From the NCBI GenBank assembly GCA_016081115.2, contig JABTTQ020003040.1, positions 62,001 to 126,000 of the forward strand: a stretch of DNA of 64,000 nt, written 5' to 3'. A program made the translations under genes and the position numbers. Of the stretch, positions 11,155 through 22,839 are shown in pieces (position 1 is the first letter of the stretch; each line of letters starts with the position of its first letter). Under the pieces are notes generated by a model. The model was not told the DNA's origin and made no database searches. It saw only the letters and a list, made by a program, of their open reading frames with translations. The DNA comes from Rehmannia glutinosa. Lineage: Eukaryota > Streptophyta > Magnoliopsida > Lamiales > Orobanchaceae.

Positions 11155-11231
11155 TTTAAATAGATGTAAGTCCGGATTTCAATTTTGGACTTCAGCTCCT
11201 GTTGAAATGTAAGATGTCACTGCTTACATCA
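11155..11231 (-). promoter_or_regulatory. 35S-like pararetroviral promoter: as-1-like element plus TATA-like box
   Basis: On the minus strand TGATGTAAGCAGTGACATC (11231-11213) lines up with the CaMV 35S as-1 element, a pair of TGACG motifs bound by TGA-type bZIP factors; each motif here differs by one transition at a CpG. About 50 bp downstream is a TATTTAAA box (11162-11155). CaMV has the same order with a gap of roughly 30 bp. The predicted start would lie near 11125. The match is by eye and activity is unknown. Confidence 0.5.
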
Positions 11232-11444
11232 TACTCTTGAATTATTGCTTGCTTCCACTTGCAGCAATTAGTTGGCCTTTCCATTTCTTCACATGGACTG
11301 GCCCCATCTTGTCTGGTATCCGAAGTTCTTTATGCAAACTTCCAAATCCTGCTTACTCGTCCTTTGTCTTGTAATACTTTGGACGGTATCTTTCATGGAC
11401 CCACTATTCGTCTTTTTTCTAAGTGGGTTGTTACCTGTCTGGAG

Positions 11445-12763
11445 TCACATGTCTCCACTAGCTTTGTTGGGGAATCTACTTTTTTGGTGGTCCCCGAAAC
11501 TTTGGATACTTCTGTGACTTTTCTTCTCCGTCGCCGGGTCTTCTCCGATCGACTTTTGGCCGGAATCCTTTGCCAAATTCTGGTTCCTTCTGGTTTTGAC
11601 ATTCGGGACAGACCCGAAGTTCCCAATGGCCGATATGAGCCATGTTACAATATTTCCGGCGAGTTTCTTTACTCCCGAAGCGCTTATTTTCCCATAGAAG
11701 ATTTTTTTTTCTTTTGAAAACGGATCTTCTGCGAACCTTGTAGTTTTTCCTGTCATGGTATTCAACAGGAATGACCCGTTCACCGAATTCTGGTAGAACT
11801 TGAACGGAAACTTGACTTTGTTCATCTCTGTGAGACAGACCCACAATCCCCATGCCCTTCTTGTAGTATCTGATCTTCAGTGAAGGTCATGGCCAATTGT
11901 ACTTCTTCTGAACTTGCCTCTTTGATATTTCCGAAGGCTCTTTCATCCGGTCTTGGCTTTAATGTAATGGAAGGCTTCATGTCCACCTTTTCCGACGGGC
12001 TCTGTCGCTGCACTTATGAAATACAGCTCCAATGTATCCCCTCGTCTTAGGTTGTCATTGTTGGACCAGCACTCGTAAACAGCTTCCTGGATCCACTTTG
12101 GTAATTTTGTGATCTCCGGGAAACCTGGTGAAGTAGTATAGGAGAGGCCAAAGCCCCAAACTCGTACCACCTCTTTACTTCTTGAGGGGTCGAATTTGGT
12201 AGCATCCAAACCCTTGGATATTTTCGAAACATCAATCTTTGTTTTTTCTGGAGATATCCCATGCCTGGTAATTAGTTTCTCCCAATTTGCCTGGTATTCC
12301 TGCCAAGAAAAAGAAACTTTAATTTCGTTAGTATCAACCTTAGAAGTGCCCATCATAGGCCTAAGATTGATCTCTTCGTCCTTTACCGGATGTCTTTGGG
12401 TTGATGTGATAACTCGGGATTTGACTCAGGAGTATCGGTTTTCCTTAGGCCAACATTTACGCCGACTTAGGACTTGTGCTAGAGGACTGGAATCCTCTGC
12501 TACGAGTTAGGAGCCATGCGCTCTAAACACTCCGTTTGCTTATTAGCGGCCCGGAGGAGTGGCCTTGAAATGTCGTTCTCAATCGAGAGTGAGACCGGAC
12601 ACATGCTCGTATACGATCGGTTACTTTGTCCCGATCATTCCTTTGTAATTTCGGCCAAATCGGCATTGATGACCAGGGTATCAAATTCTCGGAGTAGCAT
12701 TTCCGGTTGGTCTCCAAGATGTCTTGATGCGGTGAGGATGGAATCGGCTTCAATTCCCTCCAT
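11445..12763 (-). pseudogene. Transactivator/viroplasmin-like (TAV) ORF of the pararetrovirus, broken
   Basis: An ATG at 12763 opens a reading frame that starts where pol ends. Frames change several times. The best piece (12356-11943) contains VWGFGL and, 19 residues later, LPKWIQEAVYE, a pattern I associate with the core of caulimovirus inclusion-body/transactivator proteins, which permit reinitiation of translation on polycistronic viral RNA. Further on, an HX2H...CX2C arrangement (HIGHWELRVCPEC, 11637-11599) could bind zinc, followed by a basic tail rich in K and R. Position after pol and before the promoter supports TAV. Identification rests on position and short patterns only. Confidence 0.55.
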
Positions 12764-15162
12764 CTCTTGTTAGAAAATCAAGAATATTTTCATGAGATTT
12801 TATAATGACAATATCATAATCATAATATTGGCATTCATTTGCCATCTAAGTATTCTAGCTTTTTACGGTTTTGATTCAATTTTGTTTTTGAAAAGCTTTA
12901 ACACTTGAATTATCAATTTTTAAGATAAACTTTTTAGCGGTAAAAATAAAGGCCATTTTTTAAAAGCCTTTCTGACTGCAAAGAATTCTTTCTCGTTGAT
13001 ATGCCACCGAGTCGATTCACTGGGTGTGAATAAACCACTGCAGTATATGCATGGCACTTCTCCATTTGGTGTAGCTTTTGTAAGTACCGCTGCCCACCAA
13101 TAATCACTGGCATCTGTATAAAGAACCAGTTCATCTTCATCCTGCGAAATTGCAAGTTTCGGAAGATTTTTGCAAACTTTCTTAAGTTGCTTGATTCCTT
13201 CTTGATGTTCATTCTCCCATTTGAATACTGCATCCTTTTTAAGCAATGGGCTAAACACCTTCCTGTAATGAGCTAAATTGTTTATAAACATTCCAACAAA
13301 GTTAACAACTCCAAGAAAACTCTGAAGTTGTTTCTTGTCTTTCAGTGTATCTGGAAATCCCTGTATCTTTTCTACAATGTGGCTTTGTAGGATGATTCCA
13401 GATTCGTCGATCTCAATTCCTAGGAATTCAATATGTCTTGTTGCAATCACTACCTTCTTCTCCGAAAGCACTAATCCTTCATTGTGACAAACATCTGAAA
13501 ATATTTCCAAATGTTTGAGATGCTCTTTCATGTTCTTTGATGCGATTAGAATATCATCGATATACACGAACATGAAACTGAAATAATCTTTGAAGAGATT
13601 ATCCATCTTCCTTTGATATATCTGGGGTGCGTTAGCCAATCCCATAGGCATCACGTTCCAAATATAGTGTCCTTGTGGTAGAGAAAGTTTGTGAACTTCT
13701 TGCTTTCTTCATCCATCTTAATCTCAGTAGAATCCGATTTGCAATCGAACTTTGAGAATATCTTGGCACCTTTGATACTGATTAACGGATGTTCTCTGCT
13801 TGGGATATAGTATCCGTCGAACTCCAAAATGTTATTAATTCCTTGTAATTAATAACAAGTCTTCGCTTTCCTCTTTTGATTTCTCCATGGTTCGACTAAG
13901 AATCCTGGACTCTTGTATGGAGAAACTCCTGGTGAAATTAACTTAAGGTCAAGATGTTCCTTAAGTATCTTCGCATATCCTCACGATCCTCCTGGTTCAT
14001 AAGGATTGGTTTGAATCTTACGAACTCGTACTTCTTTCCAGGTTTAACCTTTAAGGAAGCTTTAAGCTCGTTCTTATCCCACCAAGCCAAAGGATCTTCA
14101 TTGTAATTCCTTTGGATCTTGATATCCTCGAGTGATATTTGTTCCTCTAGGGTCACTTCACTCTGCGGACTCTCCATTAGACTCATCCATAATTCTGCAA
14201 TGGCTTCTGGAGTAACTCGTTCTTCTCCTTGTACTCTGAATTAATACAAGTTATTATCCCATATCTTCTGATCCTTCTGACTGGAACCAAATTGTCTATA
14301 GGATAATAAAGCTTCACCAAATTTCCTTCGATCCGCCATTTTTGGATTGCGAAGTTTGGCTTCATCACCACGCTTTGTCTGCGAAAATTAATAGGCATTT
14401 TCTCAAAATGCTTCCCATGATCTCGGACAATAATCTTATGATCACATAAAGTTGTGAAAATAAGTCTTCTCGTCTCGTTCTCTTGTGTGAATCGCTTGAA
14501 TGTTTGTAGGAAATTGTTTCCTAGCAAAATATCTCGCACTTTTTGTATCATGGAAATAAATTGGTGGCGTCTTTACTTTGTACCACGGGCAGTCGCCCGC
14601 GCCTCCGATCATTATTTCTCGCTTGTTTAATTCCCCTGTTAAGGATAAGAATCCTTTTAGAGAAATCTCTTCTGTAATAGCTGGTAAATCTTCCCCAATT
14701 TCTTTAGGAAAAACATCCAGAAACTGCAAAGTACATATTCAACACTGAATCAATATAGGCGCGAAATACTTACTTATATTGACATATAACATTCCAATAG
14801 AAATGTATATGGAGAATGGACTAGTGGTCATCTCGATTCGTATCTTTTATTAGCCACCGTGAACTCCATTCCGTCTTGTAATCTTTTCCAAGGTTTATGC
14901 TCCTCAAGAAATTCAATTCCCGGTATTAATTGTTCAGGATCTTTCCCGCAACTCCTGTGATAGTAAGCTCAATTTCTCCTATCTTCAAGCTTCCTTGATA
15001 CCTTCCAACGATTGGTTGTTGGAGATAATATAGAACATCACAAGGAAAAATGTTATCCTTTTGAGTGATGTCGAATATTACTTCAACCTCTCGCCATCTC
15101 TCGGACATTTCGGCTCTCTGCTTTGTTTTAAAAACATCGGGATGCATTGAATCGTACTTGGT
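12764..15162 (-). pseudogene. Pararetroviral protease-RT-RNase H (pol), broken
   Basis: The protease active site reads AYIDS at 14760-14746, but the following glycine codon is lost in this frame. A typical protease C-terminal motif ILLGNNFLQTF follows at about 14530. A bridging segment (14186-13938) leads into RT, with KFDCKS near 13745, PMGLANAPQIYQ near 13640 and the catalytic YIDD box at 13564-13553. RNase H has LYTDASDYWWA near 13120 and INEKEFFAVRKAF near 12980, and ends near 12770 with a FLTRD-like tail. There is no integrase after RNase H, and the RT resembles caulimovirids rather than copia. Frameshifts separate nearly every block. The enzyme would reverse-transcribe viral pregenomic RNA in the cytoplasm. 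Confidence 0.88.
15158..15162 (+). other. Target-site duplication, left copy (copia A)
   Basis: TTGGT lies directly before the TG of the copia A 5' LTR and is repeated directly after the CA of its 3' LTR at 43149-43153. A perfect 5-bp duplication is what an LTR-retrotransposon integrase leaves, and it defines the empty site inside the pararetrovirus. Confidence 0.9.
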
Positions 15163-16668
15163 TGTTAGGAAATTTATTGTTTAGATTTTGATGAATGCCA
15201 TGTAAAACTTAGAATAGGAAGTTGGCACCCCATTTGTGTTGTAAATCGCATTGTAATAAATAATTTGGTCAAGTGAGTTAAGTCACTATGTCCAAACATG
15301 CAAGAAGACAATGGAGACTAGAAGGAAGACTCATTTGTGAGGCAGTGAGTATGGCAAAGAAGAGAGAGGGGAACTCTCTTGAAGGAGCGGTGAGATGCGG
15401 TGAGTGGAGTATCGATCAAGTCAACTCAAGAAAAGCCAAGTCTCAAGTTGAAGTGATGGAAGAGTCATCCGATGATTGGAAGGCGACTCTAAGTCACCTC
15501 GGGGAAAGCAAGGAAATGCGGTCAAGTCGAGATAATGAAAAAGATCCGCTGTACGTAAATCAAGAGAATTACCTAAACAAGTAATATCTCCATGCTACCT
15601 TTCTCGAAGTGCTCGAGTCCCCGAAGCGTGCAAAAGGAATAAACCAATGGGAAGCACTACACCGTATCGTAACTCGAAAAGGTGAAGAACAATTCATACG
15701 AGGAAATGGCAATTTCAAGGATCGCAACAAGACAAGCCAACGACCACTAGTGACTTTAAAAATTAAGCCTATCTCTTCAACGGGTGATTTTTGAAAGATC
15801 ACTATAAAAGGCCGAGGAATGACTCGAGAGCAGGAGACGAGAACCACAAACATTCAAGCAATTATTAGAAGCGTAACTTTGAAATATTCTCAAGTTATTA
15901 AACGCTCAATCCTCAAGCCTACACTACGAAGAACATCAATCCAACACTCACCTGTGAAGGAAAGATAACTTCAATCGGTTGAAGAGGAAATTCTTTGAAG
16001 AATCAAGGGGTCTACATTCCACGAAGGAGTGTAGGAAAGTTCAAGGTCGAACCAAGTCTTGAGCTTTTGGAGGGCTTCGTGATCAAATCCAAAGAGCTTG
16101 AGCAAGTGGGTACATGTAGTAGCAAGGCAGCGTTGCCTGTGAAGAAGGCCGAGTCGTACGAGAAGCCGGTGAGTGATCAAGCGTCTCAGATCGAGTCCCA
16201 AAGGATCAAGTCATTTGTGTGATCAAGACTTGTATCCGGACATTACCACTTTGTATCCGATCAATACCTAGTGGATTCCTCCGGGAGTTGGAGAAGAGAG
16301 GAGTAGAAGAATTACCCCATCTTGAACCTCTATAAAAATCTTATTGTGTCATTTACATTTCAAAGACTTTAATTCTTGCATCATATTTGTTTAATTTATT
16401 TGACATATTTGCTATCCATTAGATAATCTCTAAGTACTAAATCAAGCTCTAAATCTCTACTTAACCAAATTTAAGGGTGTTAAGTCTTTGACGAAAAACA
16501 AACCACAGTTGAGTTAATTTAGAACTCTCTTGATTAACTAAATTGGTTGTCTACCAAGGACACGGTGTGTAGTATCAACTCGAATATTTAAAAGGACTAA
16601 ATCAAAAATTTGGTAAGGTTTATTCAACCCCCTTCTAAACCTTACACTTACACCCCTTGGGACCTACA
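15163..16668 (+). repeat. 5' LTR of copia A (1506 bp)
   Basis: It begins TGTTAGGAAATTTATTG and ends GGGACCTACA. It aligns by eye along its whole length with 41637-43148 and with the other family LTRs. A TATA box lies at 15803-15810. Confidence 0.93.
15803..15810 (+). promoter_or_regulatory. TATA box, copia A 5' LTR
   Basis: TATAAAAG in the context CACTATAAAAGGC is conserved in all six family LTRs (also 28206-28213 and 40659-40666 on the minus strand; 42279, 47006 and 59776 on the plus strand), although the surrounding sequence has diverged. It is the probable core promoter of the family. Confidence 0.7.
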
Positions 16669-16670
16669 AG

Positions 16671-16682
16671 TGGTATCGAGCG
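16671..16682 (+). other. Primer-binding site, copia A
   Basis: TGGTATCGAGCG follows the LTR after a 2-nt spacer (AG). The copies in elements I and B read TGGTATCGGAGC, so copy A has lost one G. Both resemble the tRNA-iMet site TGGTATCAGAGC. Confidence 0.75.
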
Positions 16683-16796
16683 GTTGGTTCATTGAGCCTT
16701 CCATGACCAGTTCTTGAACTAGATCTCCAAACTTTTCAAAGTCTGCTTTAGTACTTAAACTTTCAAAACTCTTTTTTATCATTAAAATTCATTGTC

Positions 16797-18990
16797 ATGG
16801 AAGCAAATTTGACATGCATCCCTATGTTCACAATTGAAGAATTTGATGATTGGAAAATTCGTATGCAGGCTCATCTATCGGCATTACATGATGAGATGTG
16901 GATATTGATAGAGGATGGGCCTTTGCAAATCTTAAAGGTGAACACAAGTTGTAAGAAGAAGAGCTGCGGTGAAGGTGAAGAGGATGTTGCTCCCCGGACC
17001 GGCCCATGGTTGAAAAACCAAGAACTGAATGGACAAATGATGACGAGAAAAAGATACAACCTGGACAATGTAGCCAAGGACATCCTTTACAAAACCTTGG
17101 ACAAAGCCATGTTCAATAAAGTCAAATCATGCAAAACGACTAAGGAAATCTAGGACAAACTAACATTGATTTGTGAAGGCTCAGAGCAAATCAAAGAAAA
17201 TAAATTATCGTGGTTGTACAAAAATTTGAGAATTTCAAAATGATCGCAGGAGAAAACTTGGATCAACTGGATGCTCGGTTCACGAGAAATCACTAACGAG
17301 CTATCGCACTTGGAAAGGAATATACACGAATGAAATGTGTATGAAGATCCTAAAAAGTCTCCCAACCGAATGGGAAATGAAGGTCATGGCACTAAGACAT
17401 TCCATGGACCTATCGAAGACCTCCAACCATGAACTATTCTCGGATCTCAAAGCCTACGAATTTGGTGAGAAGAAAAGATCGAGGAAGAGGCATTTGTACC
17501 CAAAACATTTTGCTCTAATTGTTAAGAATGGAAAGAGAGATGAGGTCAAAAAGTCATTGATCCGAAGAAATAGCCCACGATGGTTAAAAGGTTCAACAAG
17601 TTCTTCAATAAGAACTACAAGAGAGGCAAGGGCGAATCCTCCGAGAAGACACTTAGCTCCTCCAAGTCAAGGGAAGATAGGCCAACCAAGAGAACAGATC
17701 ATCAAAAAGTGAATATCAAAGGATCGACAATCCAAGAATGGAAAGAGTGATCAAAAGGTTGAATATCTATCTTTGAACTGTAGGCAACCAGGTCACTATG
17801 CCATTGATTGCCCATATCCTGTAGTCAACAAATACAGGAATGAAGAAGAAAGAAAGGTCTTGAGAGAAAGAAACAAGAAAAGAAAAAGGCAATGATGGTG
17901 CAGAGGCTGGCCGAGATGCCCAAGTCAAGAGAGACAGTGATTGAGAGAGCGGTGAAGCCGACTACTCAAGTGACTCGAAGAAGAAGCCACGATGTTTGAT
18001 GGCCAAGGAACAAGATCAACTGACCAAGAAGATGAGGTACACTCTAACTCATCAAACCCAGATTCTAGTGATAGTGACTGTGACACACACACTTCATCAC
18101 CCACTAATCTTTATGATTCATTAGGCAAAATGATGAAAGATTTTGAACACATTAAATCCTCACACACAATATTAAATGAGGAAAACGGCCTACTCAAGAG
18201 CAAAACTCAAAGTCGACTAAGGAGCCGAGCACTCTAAGTCAAATAGCCTGATGAGAATGAAAGTTTAAAAATTTGAAAATGCTAAGTTAATAGCAGAAAT
18301 AGTTGCATAGAAAAGAGGAGAATGACCTCAAAATGTGATTGCCTCATTCACTAAGGCATCTAAATCATTGTATGATCTTATTATGAGTCAAAGAGAATGT
18401 GGAGACAAGACAGGCTTAGGATTTAATTCCTCTGTGCTATGTCAAACTCCAAAAGTAATTTTGGAAAAAGGATCTTCAAGCAATGAAGAGTCTAAAAAAT
18501 CCAAAACTCTAAATGTTGCACACACATTCACTCCAAAGCACAATTACAAGCAAACTGGCCTTGGTTATAAAGGAAAAGGAAGCGGCATTGTTGAGTGCGG
18601 CTGAAAAGAACAATTGAGAAGAGATTGATCGAGCTCTCAAAGCAAACTCCAAATGAGAAAAATACTCAGAAAGAAGAAAGCAGAGCTACCAAAACCCCGA
18701 GAAAATCTATAAAAGAAATACATATGATGGGAATGGTAGAAAATATCCAAGCAAGTGATTGGAATGATGTGAACTATCAAAGATAGACTCATGGAATATA
18801 AGCCCAAATGGCAAAGGCCAGAACTCAAGAAAGGCCATTCCAAAAGTATAAGAGCTTTCATCAAGACACACATATGCACCTAGGCACTACACTCAGAGAC
18901 ACCACAATTACCCAAAGAAGGCGATTGCTAAAACATACACACGGGCATACTGAGACAAAAAGAGGCAATTTGTATGAACCTAAAATCCCA
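16797..18990 (+). pseudogene. copia A gag, frame-broken
   Basis: The ATG at 16797 starts MEANLTCIPMFTIEEFDDWK, a plant copia capsid N-terminus (F..W pattern of the UBN2/DUF4219 type), conserved in the I and B copies. A middle block near 17335-17480 (MCMKILKSLPTEWEMKVMAL) matches the capsid helices of these elements. A zinc knuckle survives partly at about 17772-17813 (CRQPGHYAIDCP), with its first cysteine lost in this copy. Downstream is an S/D-rich stretch and a coiled-coil-like segment (18110-18220), an extended gag C-terminus as seen in sireviruses. Frames break repeatedly, near 17153, 17330, 17712 and 18237. Confidence 0.85.
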
Positions 18991-18999
18991 AGCAATTTG

Positions 19000-21900
19000 C
19001 AAGATTAATTATGATTATGGGCGATAGATGGCAACCCCTTAGAGTCAAATCATTTGGCTATAAGTTGGTTGGATCATCTTACAATTCTAACCCCTCAGGA
19101 CCCGGACATAAATATGGGTACCTAAAACTTAATTTCCTTGATTGCGGAGTTCAAGGAACAACCGAGTGCCAAGGAACCTGGTACATGGGCCGATGGGTTG
19201 TTCCGGACATATGACAGAAACAAGAAAAATCTGTCAAAATTCAAGGAAGTTAAAGGAGCAAAAGTCATATTTGGAGGAAATGAAGCTCAGGTGAAATAAG
19301 AGGCATTGGATCCATCAAGAGGAGCGGATTAGAAATCACAGATGTTGCATATGTTGAAGGACTCAACTTCAACTTGTTAAGCATCGATCAACTCTGTGAC
19401 AAGGGCTATAATGTTGGATTTAACATGGGTATATGCCAAATCAAGGATCTTGAATCTAATGAAGTTGTGTTGCAAGGATGCGAGACAAAAGAACATGTAT
19501 GTAGTAGATTGGTCAACCGCTACACCCAACACTGTCTATTAGCAAAGAGCATAGCCATTTGAATCAAGTTGGTTGTGGCACAAAAAAAAGCCGAGTCACT
19601 GAATTTCAAAACGATTAACAAGCTTGCAAGAAGTAATCTTGTGGAAGGACTTCAGGACTCGATTATACAAGAAGGAGAGTATATGTGATGCATGTCGGAA
19701 GGAAAACAAATCAAATCATCATTCAAAGAAAAGACATGCCCATCTTCAACAAGAATATTGCATCTGCTACATATGGATCTATTTGGCCCAGTGGAACCGG
19801 CTAGCATAAGTGGAAAGAAATACACCTTGGTGGTAGTAGATGACTACTCAAGATATACATGGACAATATTCATGTGTAAGAAGAAAGAAACTCTCTAGAA
19901 ACTACCACGGTGATGAAGAGGATTCAAAATGAGAAGAGCCAAACCATTATCAAAATAAGATCGGACAGAGGAACCGAGTTTGTCAATGGAATAATAACTC
20001 GATATTGTATTGAAAATGGTATTGGTCATGAACTATCTGCAGCAAGGACTCCACAAGTGAGAATGGAGTTGCAAAAAAAGGAACAGAACTCTCAAAGAAG
20101 CGGCAAAGGACCATGTTAGTGAAGCGGGGTTACCAAAAAGATTTTGGTCAAGCAATCAACATGACTTGCTACACTCAAAACAGATGTATGATAAACAGGC
20201 GGTGACAAAGACTTCCTATGAGATTTGGTGGAAGAAAACCAAATGTTGCATATTTTAGAATATTTGGATGTAAATGCTTCATCCACAACAATGGCAAAGA
20301 CAATCTAAAGGCCTTCGATGCTAAAGGCGATGAAGGTATCTTCATGGGATACTCAATTTGAAAGCAAAGCCTCTGAGTACTCAACAAAAGAACTATGGTT
20401 GCGAAGAATCCATTCATGTGGTATTCGATGAGCCAAATGTAAATGGAGAAGATATTGAAGAATCGGTGATAAAGTTTGAATCATCCAAGCATACAAAAAA
20501 TCCCTATCTTGAAGTGAAACTGGAATTGTAAACTCGGAAGAAGATGAGATATTTGAATCTCAAAAAGCAGTGGAAAATTTGCGGCTAAGTGATAACGAGA
20601 GAGTGATCAAAGCAACTCATTGCTAGACGATCGAACCAGCCTAACTTGCTTCAATAGAATGTAAGATGGTGAAAGACCATCCACGAGAACTTGTCATTGG
20701 AGATATAAGAGAAGGTGTCAAAACAAGATCGAACTCAACAAGAAGCTATGTTCACATGCTTTATCTCGCAAATAGAGCCCAAAGATGTGTTACAAGCATT
20801 GGATGACACACATTGGATTCAAGCTATGCAAGAAGAAGAGTGAATCAATTTGAAAGAAATAAAGTATGGGAATTAGTTCAAAGACCCACCCATAAAAATG
20901 TTATTGGTACTAAATGGGTGTCCGAAACAAGATGAACGAGGAAGGTTACGTGGTAAGAAACAAAGCAAGACTAGTAGCCAAAGGATATTGCCAAGAAGAA
21001 TGAATAGATTTTGATGAAACATTTGCTCTGTAGCAAGGTTGGAAGCTATAAGGATGTTTCTTGCCTATGCGACTCACAAGAATTTTCTTTGTATATCGGA
21101 TGGATGTAAAAAGTGCATTCCTAAATGGTTTATTGGAAGAAGAAGTGTATGTTGAACAACCTCCGAGGATTTGAGCGGGGAGACTCTTGGAGATAAGGTA
21201 TACAAACTCAAGAAAGCCTTGTATGGAATGAAACAGGCACCCAGAGCATGGTATGATACCTTGTCACAATTCCTAAGCGAGAATGGATTCACAAAAGGAA
21301 AAGTAGATAGAACACTTTTAGTAATTCAAGACAAAAAGAGTATCTTGCTTGTTCAAATATATGTGGATGACATCATTTTTGGATCCACAAACAAAGAGTG
21401 TGTGAAAAATTTTCAAACCTCATGCAAAGTAAATTTGAAATGAGCATGATGGGAGAGCGACATTCTTCCTTGGACTCCAAGTGAAACAACTGAAAGATGG
21501 AACGTTCATAAGTCAAACAAAATACACGAGAGATTTAATGAAGAAATTTGGTATGGAGGAGAAGTCTTACGTGAAAATACCAATGAATACATCGATCAAA
21601 ATGGACATGGATGCGGATGGCAAGCACGTAGATCAAACAAGATCTGAGAGCACTTATTGGATCATTGCTCTATCTCAAAGAAGGCCGGACATCACCTTTC
21701 TTTGTAGTTGTATGTGCAAGATTTCAATCTGCTCCAAAAGAGAGCCATATGACGACTAAGAGAATATTGAGATACTTGAAAGGAAGCCAAGAAGTTGGCT
21801 TATGGTATCCAAAGGAAGGTGGATTCAAGCTAATTGGCTATTCAGACTCGACTATCTTTGGATGCGAGTTGACAGGAAGAGCACCTCAGGCACATGTCAA

Positions 21901-22287
21901 ATGCTAGGAAACAAGGCTAATTTCTGGCTTAGCAAGAAGCAAAATTCAATAGCCACTCTCTGGTGACGCAGAATACATAGTTTGCAAGGTTGTTGTGCCC
22001 AAATCCTATGGATGAGGCAACAGTGAGAGACTATGAAGTTGAGGAAAAAGAAATTCCAATCATGTGTGATAACACAAGTGCAATTGCAATCACTCAAAAT
22101 CTGTGTTGCACTCAAGAACAAAGCATATCGATGTCGGATATCACTTCATAAGAGATCATGTTGAAAAGAAGGACATCATCTTGGAATATATCTCAACTGA
22201 TAAACAATTGGTGACATCTTCACAAAACCATTATGTGAGTCAAGATTTGAAGAACTCAAGCATGAGTTATGGTTAATTGAGTGGTGA
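19000..22287 (+). pseudogene. copia A pol (protease, integrase, RT, RNase H), broken
   Basis: The protease site near 19180 is corrupted here: it reads WYMGRW, where copies B and I keep WYMDSG. A GAG-pre-integrase WHKK/HLNF segment lies near 19570. The integrase core has MDLFGPV and VVVDDYSRYTW (19765-19865), then RSDRGTEFVNG (about 19955). RT has [15 protein letters not shown] (about 20960), DVKSAFLNGLLEEEVYVEQ (about 21105) and the YVDD box at 21360-21371 (YVDDIIFGSTN). RNase H pieces follow from about 21820 (GYSDS), and the frame ends in HELWLIEW at 22287. Integrase-before-RT order and the YVDDIIFGST context fit Sirevirus pol. Confidence 0.9.
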
Positions 22288-22839
22288 CACTCGGAAGAAT
22301 CAAAGAAAAGAAATGGAACACAAAAAGGGAAAAAGAGTGAACTCACAAATCAGCTAAGTAAATCAGCCGTATCGGAAAGACAATTTATACCAAGTCGGTG
22401 ACAAATTTGAGTCACAAAGAGAACGTGAGAAGAAGAGTTAAACTAGCTAAGGGTAAAAGTGAGTCATTTATGAGAAAAGTGACAAAAACGCAATGATCGT
22501 TTTAACTAAGCGGGAGTGTTTTTAAGAATTACGTCAAAGCATAATTATGGCGTGATGAGGCAAAAAGCGCACACCAAGCTTATGATTGGATATAAATCTT
22601 TGCCGCATTAAATACGAGACATTAAATGCTAAATAGGCGTGCAAAATCTAAGCCGTTGATTTCGATCACATTTTCAAAAAACCACCCGCACGTCCTTTCA
22701 TAAACCATACTTAAGCTTTCCTTCTTCTCTCTCTCATATTACCAAAACCGTTCATTTCTTTGAAGCAAAGGCAAAACTCTCTCAAAACCCTATCTATCTT
22801 CAAATCAACCTCTAAGTTTTCTTGGTGAAATCCTAAAAA
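22288..22839 (+). promoter_or_regulatory. pol/extra-ORF spacer with conserved ATTGG-TATA module
   Basis: This 552-bp stretch has no ORF of note. ATTGGATATAAAT at 22585-22597 (inverted CCAAT box fused to a TATA-like box) lies 243 bp before the ATG of the extra ORF. The same module is present at matching places in copia I (33870-33882, minus strand) and copia B (53779-53791). It could be a subgenomic promoter for the downstream ORF; this is inference from conservation and position. Confidence 0.45.

Larger units (their letters stand above)
10880..15162 (-). mobile_element. Endogenous pararetrovirus (Caulimoviridae), 3' part: PR-RT-RH, TAV-like ORF, promoter/poly(A)
   Basis: Minus-strand reading gives a pararetroviral protease, RT and RNase H, then a transactivator-like ORF, then a non-coding region with a 35S-like promoter and a poly(A) signal. 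There are no LTRs and no integrase, which separates it from gypsy elements. The rest of the virus (movement protein, capsid zinc knuckle) continues at 43154-44368 beyond a copia insertion flanked by a 5-bp duplication. A zinc-knuckle ORF before the movement protein, and a separate ORF after pol, resembles cavemovirus/solendovirus organisation. Frames are broken throughout, so this is a fossil copy. Confidence 0.85.

Noticed and set aside
11259..11717. Plus-strand ORFs of 152 and 81 codons
   Set aside because: They lie antisense to the TAV-like ORF and viral promoter, with no domain features; they are shadows of the minus-strand virus.
12196..12773. Plus-strand ORFs of 104 and 85 codons
   Set aside because: Antisense to the TAV-like ORF; no recognisable motifs.
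12764..15162. Gypsy retrotransposon pol as an alternative to a pararetrovirus
   Set aside because: No integrase follows RNase H, no LTRs are present, and a TAV-like ORF, promoter and poly(A) signal follow instead.
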